Shown: positions 9,276 through 16,805 of the stretch, in pieces
Layout: every line of letters starts with the position of its first letter
How positions within the stretch are numbered: position 1 is the first letter of the stretch
Source of the DNA: an uncultured Eubacterium sp.
GTDB lineage: Bacteria; Bacillota; Clostridia; Lachnospirales; Lachnospiraceae
Assembly: GCA_910577295.1 (NCBI GenBank)
Contig: CAJTLS010000037.1
Span: 1-21,459, forward strand
DNA: 21,459 bases
Reading direction: 5' to 3'
Program-made: the position numbers and the translations under genes
Notes under the pieces: generated by a model
What the model was told of the DNA's origin: nothing
Databases searched by the model: none
The model's input: only the letters and a program-made list of their open reading frames with translations

Positions 9276-10037
9276 CTAATTCGCCGCAATCACATCTGCC
9301 ATGTCATAACGTCCGCTTTCTTTTCCTTTCAAAAACTTAGCGGCAGCAACGGCTCCTTTTCCAAAGACAGCCTTACTATATGCCGTATGGGAAAAAGTAA
9401 TTACTTCGTCCGTGCCGGCAAAAATAACGTCATGTTCCCCGACAATGGTTCCCCCGCGAACAGCAGAGAGCCCCAACTCCTTTTTGTCTCTCTTCTGACG
9501 TCTTTGAGAACGGTCATAAATATATTCGTATTGATTGCCCATCGCCTCGTTAATCGAATCCGCCAATGCTAATGCCGTACCTGATGGCGCATCCAATTTT
9601 TGATTATGATGCTTTTCTACAATTTCCACATCAAAACCCTCGCCGGCAAATACTTTCGCCGCATCCTGCAATAATTTTAACAGCGTGTTAATGCCAAGTG
9701 ACATATTGGCGGATTTTAAAATCGCCGTCTCGGTTGTCGCAGCTTCAATCTCCGCCAGCTGTTCGTCACTGTATCCGGTTGTGCAGAGCACTGCCGGAAC
9801 TTTATGCTGCTTGCTATAAGTGAGAATTTCTGTCAAAATTTTTGGCGTGGAAAAATCAATAATAGCATCCGCCTCTACATCACAGTCTGAAATGGATGAA
9901 AATACCGGAAAATCAGTCTGACCGTTATCTACCATATCGATTCCTGCTACAATTTCTGCTTCCGAATCTTCCTTGGCAATACCGGTAATCATCCTACCCA
10001 TTGCGCCGTTACATCCACACATAATTATTCGTGTCAT
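9276..10037 (-). CDS. dapB: 4-hydroxy-tetrahydrodipicolinate reductase
   Basis: DapB is the NAD(P)H-dependent second enzyme of the diaminopimelate/lysine branch from aspartate semialdehyde, acting on the DapA product. The 253-residue protein has the nucleotide-binding loop GCNGAMGRM (8-16). The signature EKHHNQKLDAPSGTA lies at 141-155, with catalytic H143/H144 and K147. Length is slightly below the E. coli enzyme but normal for Firmicutes. The ATG has a GGAGGAG ribosome binding site. It follows dapA after 50 bases in which no terminator is visible and is followed by murF after 11 bases, so all three are probably co-transcribed. Confidence 0.97.
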   Translation of the reverse strand: MTRIIMCGCNGAMGRMITGIAKEDSEAEIVAGIDMVDNGQTDFPVFSSISDCDVEADAIIDFSTPKILTEILTYSKQHKVPAVLCTTGYSDEQLAEIEAATTETAILKSANMSLGINTLLKLLQDAAKVFAGEGFDVEIVEKHHNQKLDAPSGTALALADSINEAMGNQYEYIYDRSQRRQKRDKKELGLSAVRGGTIVGEHDVIFAGTDEVITFSHTAYSKAVFGKGAVAAAKFLKGKESGRYDMADVIAAN

Positions 10038-10087
10038 CTCTCTCCTCCTACTCGTGATTGTCCTCTTCCCATGTTACTTTTATCAAT

Positions 10088-10972
10088 CTATGCGATGCCC
10101 GCTTTTTTCATTTCCTCTAGCAGACGTTTGGCATTCGCATCTTCCATTTCTGTCAATGGCAGACGCAGGCTCCCCACTTCCATACCCATAAAATTCATGG
10201 CACGCTTTACCGGAATCGGATTTACTTCGGAAAACAGCGCCTGAATAAGCGGAATATATGATAACTGCAACTCACAACTCTTCGCCGCGTCTCCCTGCAG
10301 ATAGCTTGCCGCAATGTCATGTGTCTCTTTTGGCAAGATATTCGATAATACAGAGATAACACCTTTTCCTCCAAGAGACATTACCGCCGTAATCTGGTCA
10401 TCATTTCCGGAATACAAATCTACTTTTCCTTTTGACAGGCTCATTACTTCCGCCACTTCGGAAATATCACCGGTTGCATCTTTTACCCCTGCGATATTTG
10501 GCACTTCAGTACATAAATCTACTACTGTCTGCGGAGTCATACGGGTACCTGTACGCCCGGGAATATTGTACAAAATAATCGGAATGGATACCGCATCCGC
10601 AATCGCTTTAAAATGCGCCTTTAATCCGTTCTGCGTCGCCTTGTTGTAATATGGCGTTACTACCAACAGACCGTCTGCACCGCATTTTTCCGCTTCTTTG
10701 GAAAGATAAATTGCCGAAGCTGTACAGTTAGAGCCGGTTCCCGCAATAACCGGAATCCGTCCGGCAACTACTTCACACGTATACCGAATGCATTCCAAAT
10801 GCTCCTCTTCTGACAAAGTAGACGCCTCGCCTGTTGTTCCGCAGATAATAATCGCGTCTGTGGCATTTGCTATCTGAAACTCCAAAAGTTCTTTTAACTT
10901 CGTATAGTTTACACTTCCGTCTTCTTTCATTGGTGTAACCAGCGCCACACCTGCTCCTTCAAATATCGCCAT
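10088..10972 (-). CDS. dapA: 4-hydroxy-tetrahydrodipicolinate synthase
   Basis: DapA condenses pyruvate with aspartate semialdehyde, the committed step to diaminopimelate and lysine. The 294-residue protein is a TIM-barrel class I aldolase. It has CGTTGEASTLSEEEH (44-58, substrate contacts T46 and T47), Y109, Y135 in YNIPGRTG, and the Schiff-base lysine K164 in GVKDATGD. The ATG has a GAAAGGATGAAAGG purine stretch upstream. This is the first gene after the lysine riboswitch and terminator and therefore its immediate target. Feedback inhibition of the enzyme by lysine varies among Gram-positives and cannot be read here. Confidence 0.97.
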   Translation of the reverse strand: MAIFEGAGVALVTPMKEDGSVNYTKLKELLEFQIANATDAIIICGTTGEASTLSEEEHLECIRYTCEVVAGRIPVIAGTGSNCTASAIYLSKEAEKCGADGLLVVTPYYNKATQNGLKAHFKAIADAVSIPIILYNIPGRTGTRMTPQTVVDLCTEVPNIAGVKDATGDISEVAEVMSLSKGKVDLYSGNDDQITAVMSLGGKGVISVLSNILPKETHDIAASYLQGDAAKSCELQLSYIPLIQALFSEVNPIPVKRAMNFMGMEVGSLRLPLTEMEDANAKRLLEEMKKAGIA

Positions 10973-10994
10973 TTTCCTTTCATCCTTTCTTCAA

Positions 10995-11028
10995 TAAAAA
11001 ATAGGAGTTAACCTTGTGCTAACTCCTA
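10995..11028 (-). terminator. Intrinsic terminator of the lysine riboswitch
   Basis: On the - strand a nine-base perfect stem (TAGGAGTTA with TAACTCCTA, nine-base loop) is followed by six U, upstream of dapA. Its 5' arm and loop (11016-11025, GAGTTAGCAC in RNA sense) can instead pair with GTGCTACTC at 11044-11052, with one bulge. The latter includes the 3' strand of riboswitch helix P1. This gives a mutually exclusive antiterminator: with lysine bound P1 forms and the terminator folds; without lysine transcription continues into dapA. Confidence 0.9.
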
Positions 11029-11040
11029 ATATTTCATAAT

Positions 11041-11210
11041 CATGAGTAGCACTCCATCATTGCGATGACAGTCGCATGGTTCTTCACCATACGCCCAGGA
11101 AGAAAATCTACAGGTATTTCCCCCTTCGGCAGATGTTCCTTTCACGACTCTTCTCTCATGCCTGCCATGTCCAAGCCGTTACTGATAAAATCTGCGCCTC
11201 TACTTACATG
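11041..11210 (-). promoter_or_regulatory. Lysine riboswitch (L box)
   Basis: Read on the - strand this leader carries the conserved L-box core: AGAGGCGC (11201-11194), AGTAACGGC, GTGAAAGGAACATCTGCCGAAG (ending at 11124), CTGGGCGTATGG, GACTGTCATCG (11073-11063) and ATGGAGTGCTACTC. The order and spacing match B. subtilis lysC as I know it. The closing helix P1 is visible: CATGTAAGTAG (11210-11200) pairs with CTACTCATG (11049-11041) with a two-base bulge. It lies between a good promoter and an intrinsic terminator, upstream of dapA, so it acts by transcription attenuation, off when lysine is high. By layout it controls the whole run from dapA to rlmN, unless an internal promoter exists. Confidence 0.95.
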
Positions 11211-11214
11211 TATA

Positions 11215-11243
11215 AGAATATCACTCTTCCCCTTACAGGTCAA
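11215..11243 (-). promoter_or_regulatory. Sigma-A promoter of the dapA operon
   Basis: On the - strand TTGACC (11243-11238) and TATTCT (11220-11215) are 17 bases apart. The -35 box lies in the last codons of the SSB-like gene. The expected start, near 11208, falls at the first bases of riboswitch helix P1, which supports the assignment. Confidence 0.82.
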
Positions 11244-11925
11244 GAGTTTCTTCCCCGTCTTCCTCTGAAATTTCAGACGCGGCAATCACCTCTCCGCTCT
11301 CTTCAACACGCTCTAACTTGCTGACTGAAATCTCATAGGCAATTCTTGTCTCATATTCCTCATCCCCTACTTGCTTTTGATACTCCCTGCTCTGAATTCT
11401 GCCCCATAACTGGACATGTTCACCAACCTCAAATCCATCTGCATATCTGGCGTTCCGTCCCCAGCAGATACATGGAATATAATCCGATTTACCATAAGAG
11501 CGGTTTACTGCCACAAGCAAGTCCGCAATCTCCCTGCCCAAAGGCGTCTTTCTGTATACCGGAGGTTTGCACAAATAGCCGTCGAGAAATATATAGTTTG
11601 GTTTCTCGACTTCATTCTCTAATTCGTCCACACGTACGTCACGGACAAAAACAGAGAGTACAAGACGGTTATGATTCTCTTCATGGCGGTTATAGGAGCG
11701 GAACTGACCGCTTGCTTCCATATACATCCCGCGGTAATCTTTTGTTATATCAAGAAGCCTTTCCGATATCATAAGCGGTATCGTATCAAACACCTGACTC
11801 AATCGTTTTACCGAAAGGTAAACCATATAAAATCCTTCGCCATATACCTCATGACTAAAGGTAAAATCACTGACTACCTCACCATAAATATTCACTTGAT
11901 TGTTCCCTAAAATCTTATCTGCCAT
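11233..11925 (-). CDS. SSB-like protein with two predicted OB folds
   Basis: This is a 230-residue predicted single-stranded nucleic acid binding protein. The second half resembles bacterial SSB/PriB: YIFLDGYLCKPPVYRKTPLG, then LLVAVNR, CICWG and HVQLWGRIQSREY (about 111-182). The first half (about 8-105) looks like a second, more divergent OB fold (VNIYGEVV, FYMVYLSVKRLS, YMEASGQFRSYN, LVLSVFVRDV). The acidic tail (207-230) ends in LDL and not the DDDIPF-like tip through which canonical SSB recruits partners. It is therefore probably not the main replicative SSB. It may be a two-fold form common in Lachnospiraceae; its role is not known to me. The ATG has a GGGGGTC ribosome binding site. It has its own candidate promoter and follows the ilvC terminator, so it is probably monocistronic, and its 3' end supplies the dapA promoter. 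Confidence 0.8.
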   Translation of the reverse strand: MADKILGNNQVNIYGEVVSDFTFSHEVYGEGFYMVYLSVKRLSQVFDTIPLMISERLLDITKDYRGMYMEASGQFRSYNRHEENHNRLVLSVFVRDVRVDELENEVEKPNYIFLDGYLCKPPVYRKTPLGREIADLLVAVNRSYGKSDYIPCICWGRNARYADGFEVGEHVQLWGRIQSREYQKQVGDEEYETRIAYEISVSKLERVEESGEVIAASEISEEDGEETLDL

Positions 11926-12059
11926 ACTTAAATGACCCCCTTTGTTTATTTGCTGCTCTTCTCAAGCATTTTTCTATACATAGTATATATATGAAGACAT
12001 ATTCCATTTTAGAACTATTTTTTCGCTATAAGCCCTCTTTTCTCACTCGTGTGTCTGAA

Positions 12060-12088
12060 AGAATAACATATACAAACAAATTTTGCAA
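12060..12088 (-). promoter_or_regulatory. Candidate promoter of the SSB-like gene
   Basis: On the - strand TTGCAA (12088-12083) and TATTCT (12065-12060) are 17 bases apart in the 220-base AT-rich gap before the gene. The same hexamer pair and spacing occur before metH. It would give a leader of about 128 bases, long for a simple gene, and I see no structured element in that leader. Other AT-rich boxes nearer the gene are possible. Confidence 0.42.
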
Positions 12089-12145
12089 CATCAAAATGTT
12101 TCTTTTCAAACGGAGTCTCCACGGCAAAGACATTCCATTAGGGAA

Positions 12146-12181
12146 AATGGGCAACCCTCTCACTAAACAAGACTACCCATT
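12146..12181 (-). terminator. Probable terminator of ilvN-ilvC
   Basis: Twelve bases after the ilvC stop, the - strand can form AATGGGTAGTC paired with GGTTGCCCATT, an 11-base stem including G-U pairs. It is followed by only four U and then CCC. The position fits an operon end; the short U run makes it weaker than the other terminators here. Confidence 0.55.
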
Positions 12182-12193
12182 AATTTAATACAA

Positions 12194-13216
12194 TTAATTG
12201 TTAATTAATTTGTCTTCACCATTCCAACTATATAACTTTCGAATGTCTTCACCAACAAGTTCCGACTGGTGCTCGGAAGCCAACTTTCTCATCGCCTTAA
12301 AGTGAGCCTGACCACCTGCTTCCGACATATCCAATAAAAATTCTTTTGCAAAAGAACCATCCTGAATATCAGAAAGTATTTTTTTCATTGCTTTCTTTGT
12401 ATCCTCTGTAATAATCTTTGGTCCAGTTATATAATCACCATACTCCGCCGTGTTGGAAATGGAATATCTCATGCCCGCAAATCCACTCTGATAAATCAAA
12501 TCTACAATCAGTTTCATTTCATGGATACACTCAAAGTATGCATTACGTGGGTCGTATCCCGCCTCACACAAAGTCTCAAATCCGGCCTGCATCAAAGCAC
12601 AGACACCGCCGCAAAGAACTGCCTGTTCACCAAACAAGTCAGTCTCTGTCTCCGTTCTGAAATCCGTCTCCAGTACGCCGGCTCTTGCTCCGCCAATCGC
12701 TAATGCATAAGCTAACGCTTTCTCCTTTGCTTTTCCTGTTGCATCCTGATGTACGGCAATCAGACACGGAACGCCCTTGTCTGCCTGATATTCACTGCGA
12801 ACAGTATGTCCCGGCCCTTTCGGTGCAATCATCGTTACATCTACGTCTGCCGGTGGAACAATCTGGTTAAAGTGAATGTTAAAACCATGAGCAAACATCA
12901 GCATGTTGCCTGCCTCCAGATTTGGCTCAATGGATTCTTTGTACAGTGCAGCCTGCAATTCATCATTAATCAAAATCATAATGATATCTGCTTTTTTAGC
13001 GGCTTCTGCTGCCGTATATACTTCAAACCCCTGTTCCTCTGCTCTCTTCCATGATTTGGAACCCTCATAAAGTCCGATAATTACATGGCATCCGGATTCC
13101 TTTGCATTCAATGCATGTGCATGTCCCTGACTGCCATAGCCAATAACGGCGATGGTCTGGCCATCCAATGCAGCTAAATTACAGTCATCCTGATAATAAA
13201 TCTTTGCTTCTGACAT
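12194..13216 (-). CDS. ilvC: Ketol-acid reductoisomerase
   Basis: IlvC is the NAD(P)H- and Mg-dependent second enzyme of valine, leucine and isoleucine synthesis, converting acetolactate or acetohydroxybutyrate to dihydroxy acids. The start is the ATG at 13216 (MSEAKIYYQ, 340 residues): AGGAGG lies eight bases upstream. A GTG two codons earlier is only two bases from that site. The nucleotide-binding loop GYGSQGHAHALN is at 26-37. The metal-binding DLFGE is at 193-197. The length is that of the short class I enzyme. It follows ilvN after 77 bases and is probably co-transcribed from the ilvN promoter. A small hairpin (AAAACC/GGTTTT) in the gap has no convincing U run. Confidence 0.96.
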   Translation of the reverse strand: MSEAKIYYQDDCNLAALDGQTIAVIGYGSQGHAHALNAKESGCHVIIGLYEGSKSWKRAEEQGFEVYTAAEAAKKADIIMILINDELQAALYKESIEPNLEAGNMLMFAHGFNIHFNQIVPPADVDVTMIAPKGPGHTVRSEYQADKGVPCLIAVHQDATGKAKEKALAYALAIGGARAGVLETDFRTETETDLFGEQAVLCGGVCALMQAGFETLCEAGYDPRNAYFECIHEMKLIVDLIYQSGFAGMRYSISNTAEYGDYITGPKIITEDTKKAMKKILSDIQDGSFAKEFLLDMSEAGGQAHFKAMRKLASEHQSELVGEDIRKLYSWNGEDKLINN

Positions 13217-13293
13217 ATTCACAGCCTCCTAAATATTTTGTATTTAAAGCCTATCCGGGTGTATAAAACCCCGTGGATGGTTTTCAAAAAATG

Positions 13294-13794
13294 TTATACT
13301 GACTTCTGCTCGTCATAAAATCCTCTCGCCAATCCGGAAATACCCGTACGAACCAGCTCTTTTATCTCATAACCTTCAATCAGCTTAATAAAAGCATCCA
13401 ACTTTTCCTGATTTCCCGTCAATTCAATCATCATCGAATTGTCCGCCACATCAACAATCTTAGCGCGGAATATTTCTACAATCGCATTAATCGCCGGTCT
13501 GGCCTCACGGTTGGCTTCCACCTTTACTAAAATCAGCTCGCGGCACACGGATGCTTCTCCCGTTAATTGTTTTACGGATTTCACATCTTCCAGCTTATTC
13601 ACCTGTTTCTCAATCTGCTCTAAAACGATATCATCACCGGTCACTGACACAGTCATACGTGAAAAGGCAGGATTTTCCGTCTCGCCAACCGTCAAACTGT
13701 CAATGTTGTAGCCACGGCGGCTGAACAATCCTGTAACCCGGCTCAGTACACCCGAAGTATTATTTACTAATATGGACAGAACCACTTTACTCAT
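13294..13794 (-). CDS. ilvN: Acetolactate synthase small (regulatory) subunit
   Basis: This is the regulatory subunit that stimulates acetolactate synthase and confers valine feedback inhibition. The 166 residues comprise an N-terminal ACT domain (LVNNTSGVLSRVTGLFSRRG at 9-28, then YNIDSLTVG) and a C-terminal ALS_ss domain from about residue 85. The length is that of the full-size form (IlvH/IlvN). The ATG has a GGGGGAAG ribosome binding site and a short leader of about 45 bases, with no leader peptide, T-box or other attenuator visible. The catalytic subunit ilvB is not beside it nor elsewhere in the window, so it must be supplied by another locus. Confidence 0.94.
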   Translation of the reverse strand: MSKVVLSILVNNTSGVLSRVTGLFSRRGYNIDSLTVGETENPAFSRMTVSVTGDDIVLEQIEKQVNKLEDVKSVKQLTGEASVCRELILVKVEANREARPAINAIVEIFRAKIVDVADNSMMIELTGNQEKLDAFIKLIEGYEIKELVRTGISGLARGFYDEQKSV

Positions 13795-13845
13795 GTGTTT
13801 CTTCCCCCTTTTATCAAGATAAATCGTCTTTCTGACACTCTCTCC

Positions 13846-13874
13846 ATTGTAGCAACATCAATGATTATTGTCAA
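13846..13874 (-). promoter_or_regulatory. Strong sigma-A promoter of ilvN-ilvC
   Basis: On the - strand TTGACA (13874-13869, consensus) and TACAAT (13851-13846, five of six) are exactly 17 bases apart. The -35 box overlaps the TGA of the LCP gene. No terminator lies between that gene and this promoter, so read-through from the metH run can also reach ilvN. Confidence 0.88.
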
Positions 13875-14896
13875 CTCTTAAAGAGGAACTTCTTTAATGC
13901 CGACTTATTTGCTGACAAATCCGGTACTAGACATTGGTCCCCCCGAATCTTCTGCGCCGTATATCCTCCCTCAATCGGCAGGCTGAATTGATGCAGCTTT
14001 GTTGTTCCCATGCGGAAAATCGTCATTAAATAAGTGTAAACTTCATCCTTAGAAATATCCGTCTTGATATTTGGCATGATTACCTCTGCCAGTTTCAACA
14101 GCTCGTCCGGCGACAACTGTCTGGCTTTTTTTAAAACTGCTTGTATCGTGAGACGCTGACGCTCCGTCCGTCCGTAATCGTCTCCTTTTCCGCTGGCCGT
14201 ATAAACCCCCGGTAAACGGCCATCCGGCTGCCTTTTACCATGACGGATACGACAATACCCCAACGCCTGATAACCATTGAATATCTGCTTTCCCTTTTTT
14301 ACTGCCCGATACTTTCTTCTCTTAATGTAGTTTGTCTGGCGCAGATTAATAGCCTCTGATTCCGTCAGATTCACTTCAACGCCGCCAAGTTCATCAATAA
14401 CATTAACAAATGCATCAAAGTTCACTTCCATATAGCCATCCATCTTTATGCCGAAATTTTTCACAAGCGTCTTATATAACAGTTTGATTCCTCCAAACGA
14501 GTACGCCGCATTTAATTTCCTGCCACCGTAACCGGGGATATCCACATACATATCCCGCATTAAAGATGTGAGCTTTAATTTATTGTGTTTGATGTCCATC
14601 GTGGCAATCATCATCGAATCCGAACGCCTATCTACGTCTTTGTCCTGCTCATCATTGTTTTTGTCCGCACCAACTAACAATATATTAACCACATCGGTAT
14701 CACTGTCCAGTTTGTATTGACTTAAATCCATATCGGATATCGTTCCTGAATTATCAAAATTCATTAACGCAAGCATGCTGTCGCTCGTATGCTTAACGTA
14801 GGCAAGAGCGCTGCCCGCCGTCATGGAAATCAAAATCCCCAACACCAAAAACACCCTCGCTACAATCTTTCCCTTTCTTCTTCCTTTCCTCGCCAT
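13871..14896 (-). CDS. LytR-CpsA-Psr (LCP) family cell-wall glycopolymer ligase
   Basis: LCP proteins attach lipid-linked glycopolymers such as teichoic acids or capsule to peptidoglycan on the outer membrane face. The 341-residue protein has a basic N-terminus and one membrane helix (about 11-33). An extracellular LCP domain follows: NILLVGAD (71-78), RSDSMM (91-96), SLMRDMYVDIPG (111-122), RKLNAAYSFGG (126-136) and YCRIRHG...DYGRTERQR (214-248). The arginines and aspartates that bind the pyrophosphate lipid are present. The loop before DYGRTERQR (about 220-239) appears longer than usual. It lies 42 bases after the second glycosyltransferase, which fits a role in attaching a polymer those enzymes help build. 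The polymer itself cannot be named. Confidence 0.9.
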   Translation of the reverse strand: MARKGRRKGKIVARVFLVLGILISMTAGSALAYVKHTSDSMLALMNFDNSGTISDMDLSQYKLDSDTDVVNILLVGADKNNDEQDKDVDRRSDSMMIATMDIKHNKLKLTSLMRDMYVDIPGYGGRKLNAAYSFGGIKLLYKTLVKNFGIKMDGYMEVNFDAFVNVIDELGGVEVNLTESEAINLRQTNYIKRRKYRAVKKGKQIFNGYQALGYCRIRHGKRQPDGRLPGVYTASGKGDDYGRTERQRLTIQAVLKKARQLSPDELLKLAEVIMPNIKTDISKDEVYTYLMTIFRMGTTKLHQFSLPIEGGYTAQKIRGDQCLVPDLSANKSALKKFLFKS

Positions 14897-14938
14897 GTTC
14901 TCACCCTTTCCTTATCTACTGTTGATTGCTGTGTCCTA

Positions 14939-15862
14939 CTACATCATTAACAGCAACCCGACATTGCGTACGAAACCGCTCTTGTAAAATCCATTGGCAA
15001 TCAGCCGTATGCGTCTGCCAAACCAACCTTGCTTTTCAAGGCCGGCAAATTGTTCGGCAATCCGAATTTGTTCCGCTGCCATCTGCTGACGGAAACATTT
15101 TAAAAAAGCCGCTCCCTGCCGATACGTCTGCTGTAATACACCACGCTGCCTCTGGATATGCGATACCCGCTCTTTGACATACTCGCCATACGCCTCTCCG
15201 CCAATCATATTGCCGCTATGCTGCCGGTACAACAAGGTCGGCTCATCCAAATATTCAATTCTTCCAAAATGGCTGCAAATCAATGCCAGCCACCAGTCAT
15301 GCACACGGATTTCTTCCGGCAGTTCATGTAAATAATCACGCATTTTGCCATTAACCATAATCGTACAGCCAATACACTTATTTTCCATAAAAAGATGTGG
15401 TGTGTCAACCTTTTTCGTATTCAAATGTGAAGTCGCATGAAAGCGCCCAAGTTTTTGGCGGGTTTCACTGTCGTAATTCATGGCGTCACTGTAAACCAAA
15501 ATGGGAACATTGGCATCTTCTTTCTCTGCCTGCTTCATTTTGTCCAGCGTCCTCTCCACTTTATCGTTATACCAGATGTCATCCTGATCACATAACATCA
15601 TATAGGAGGCCCGACTTCTCTGCAACGCCCTTAAAAAATTTTTCACATACCCCGCATTCGTCTCATTCCTGTGCAGTGAAAACCGTTTATCCTTTTCGCA
15701 ATATTCTTCGGCAATCGCCAGTGTCTCGTCCGAAGAACCATCATCACAAATCTCTATTGCGATGTTTTCGTAACTTTGCGATAACAAAGAATCTAATTGT
15801 TCTCTCAAAAACTTCTCTCCATTATAAGTGGCTACTACAATAAGAACCGTATCCTGTTTCAC
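14939..15862 (-). CDS. Family 2 glycosyltransferase with DQDD motif
   Basis: This is a cytoplasmic or membrane-associated GT-A fold enzyme that adds a sugar from a nucleotide donor to a growing glycan. From the GTG at 15862 it has 307 residues. It shows VVATYNGEKFLREQL (9-23), DDGSSDET (40-47) and DQDDIW (92-97, metal/donor binding). DQDD forms are common in rhamnosyl- and related transferases, but the sugar cannot be read from this. A TTG five codons upstream is in frame. I prefer GTG because GGAGG lies eight bases before it and the codon overlaps the preceding gene's stop as GTGA. It lies between another family 2 enzyme and the LCP ligase, pointing to a cell-wall or surface glycan. Confidence 0.88.
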   Translation of the reverse strand: MKQDTVLIVVATYNGEKFLREQLDSLLSQSYENIAIEICDDGSSDETLAIAEEYCEKDKRFSLHRNETNAGYVKNFLRALQRSRASYMMLCDQDDIWYNDKVERTLDKMKQAEKEDANVPILVYSDAMNYDSETRQKLGRFHATSHLNTKKVDTPHLFMENKCIGCTIMVNGKMRDYLHELPEEIRVHDWWLALICSHFGRIEYLDEPTLLYRQHSGNMIGGEAYGEYVKERVSHIQRQRGVLQQTYRQGAAFLKCFRQQMAAEQIRIAEQFAGLEKQGWFGRRIRLIANGFYKSGFVRNVGLLLMM

Positions 15863-16785
15863 TTCCCATCCCTCCAATACGACTTATTCATTGACATCCT
15901 GCGCACAAGCCAAAGTGGGAGGCTTTTATATTTTTTCCCAAAACGATATCCTAAAAATTTGAATCCACTCTGCAAAACTAAATCCGGAATTAAATACCAT
16001 TTTCCGTTCTTCATCAAATATTTCATCGTATCTTTGACAAGACGCACGCCTTCTGTCTCTGATTTTACACCGTCAAAAATTTCCTTATACTGACGCTGCG
16101 AAACGGCCAAATCAAAGTTTCTTGTAAACTGTTGGCGGTAAGTATATTTATGCGCATGTACAACTTCTGCTTCCGCAACATAGGCAATCTTATATCCCGC
16201 ACCGATTATATGTGCCGCCATAATCATGTCTTCATTAAAAATCGTATGAAGCACAAAACCTCCCATCTCTTCATAAACACGCTTCCGGTACATCGCACAG
16301 ACATTAGAGCAGAAATAAGTTTTTATTCCCAAGTGCGGTAAATCCTCCCGGCTTTTTATACTGCTACTGTCCGGATAATTGAATCGCCGGGTATACTGCT
16401 CTATAATTCCTGTCCGTTCTGTCGGCAATTGTCTGGCATATGCGGTGGCAACCGCCTCTTCTTCCAGCGCACCCAGCATTTTCTCTATGAGAAATTCATC
16501 TACGGGAACAGCATCCTGTGTCATAAAGAGCATAAATTCAGCCTGCGACAATGCGGCTCCCTGATTTCTTGTTCCCCCATGGTCAAAGTCTTTCTTCTCA
16601 ACAGGCGTAATAACAGCATTTTCCAGCGTCTGCAAAAGATTCCGTACTTTCACATCTTCTTCTGTGCCCGTCAATGTCTGCATAAAGAAAATATGAGCGG
16701 GCTGTACGGTCTGTTCTTTTAGTCTTTCAATAAGCCGCTCCAGCTTTTCGTCCGGACGGTACACCGGAATGATTACATCTACCAT
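15859..16785 (-). CDS. Family 2 glycosyltransferase, rhamnosyltransferase-like
   Basis: This 308-residue GT-A enzyme begins DVIIPVYRPDEKL. It carries DHGGTRNQG (68-76), TQDAVP (89-94, in the place of the DxD motif), a conserved TYFCSNVCAMYRKRVYEEMGGF region and NEDM (184-187) as probable catalytic acidic site. The DHGGTRN and TQDA combination is typical of rhamnosyltransferases of O-antigen and rhamnan pathways. The donor is inference only, as no rml genes are in the window. The ATG has GGAGAGG and AAAGG purine stretches and lies 20 bases after metH. The stop overlaps the next glycosyltransferase. Co-transcription with metH is likely by spacing although the functions are unrelated. Confidence 0.88.
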   Translation of the reverse strand: MVDVIIPVYRPDEKLERLIERLKEQTVQPAHIFFMQTLTGTEEDVKVRNLLQTLENAVITPVEKKDFDHGGTRNQGAALSQAEFMLFMTQDAVPVDEFLIEKMLGALEEEAVATAYARQLPTERTGIIEQYTRRFNYPDSSSIKSREDLPHLGIKTYFCSNVCAMYRKRVYEEMGGFVLHTIFNEDMIMAAHIIGAGYKIAYVAEAEVVHAHKYTYRQQFTRNFDLAVSQRQYKEIFDGVKSETEGVRLVKDTMKYLMKNGKWYLIPDLVLQSGFKFLGYRFGKKYKSLPLWLVRRMSMNKSYWRDGK

Positions 16786-16805
16786 ACCTTTTCCTCTCCT
16801 TTGCG

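Noticed and set aside
12182..12215. AT-rich TTAATTAA-type palindromes at the ilvC end as an attachment site
   Set aside because: They are low-complexity AT sequence at a normal gene end, with no integrase or direct repeat nearby.
13223..13293. Hairpin AAAACC/GGTTTT between ilvN and ilvC as a terminator
   Set aside because: The stem is short, has no proper U run, and ilvC needs read-through from ilvN as no other promoter is clear.
13795..13870. T-box or leader-peptide attenuator before ilvN
   Set aside because: The leader from the promoter is about 45 bases with no T-box sequence, codon run or terminator.
15863..15877. TTG start five codons upstream for the second glycosyltransferase
   Set aside because: It would place the ribosome binding site inside the coding region; the GTG at 15862 has GGAGG at proper distance and a GTGA overlap.
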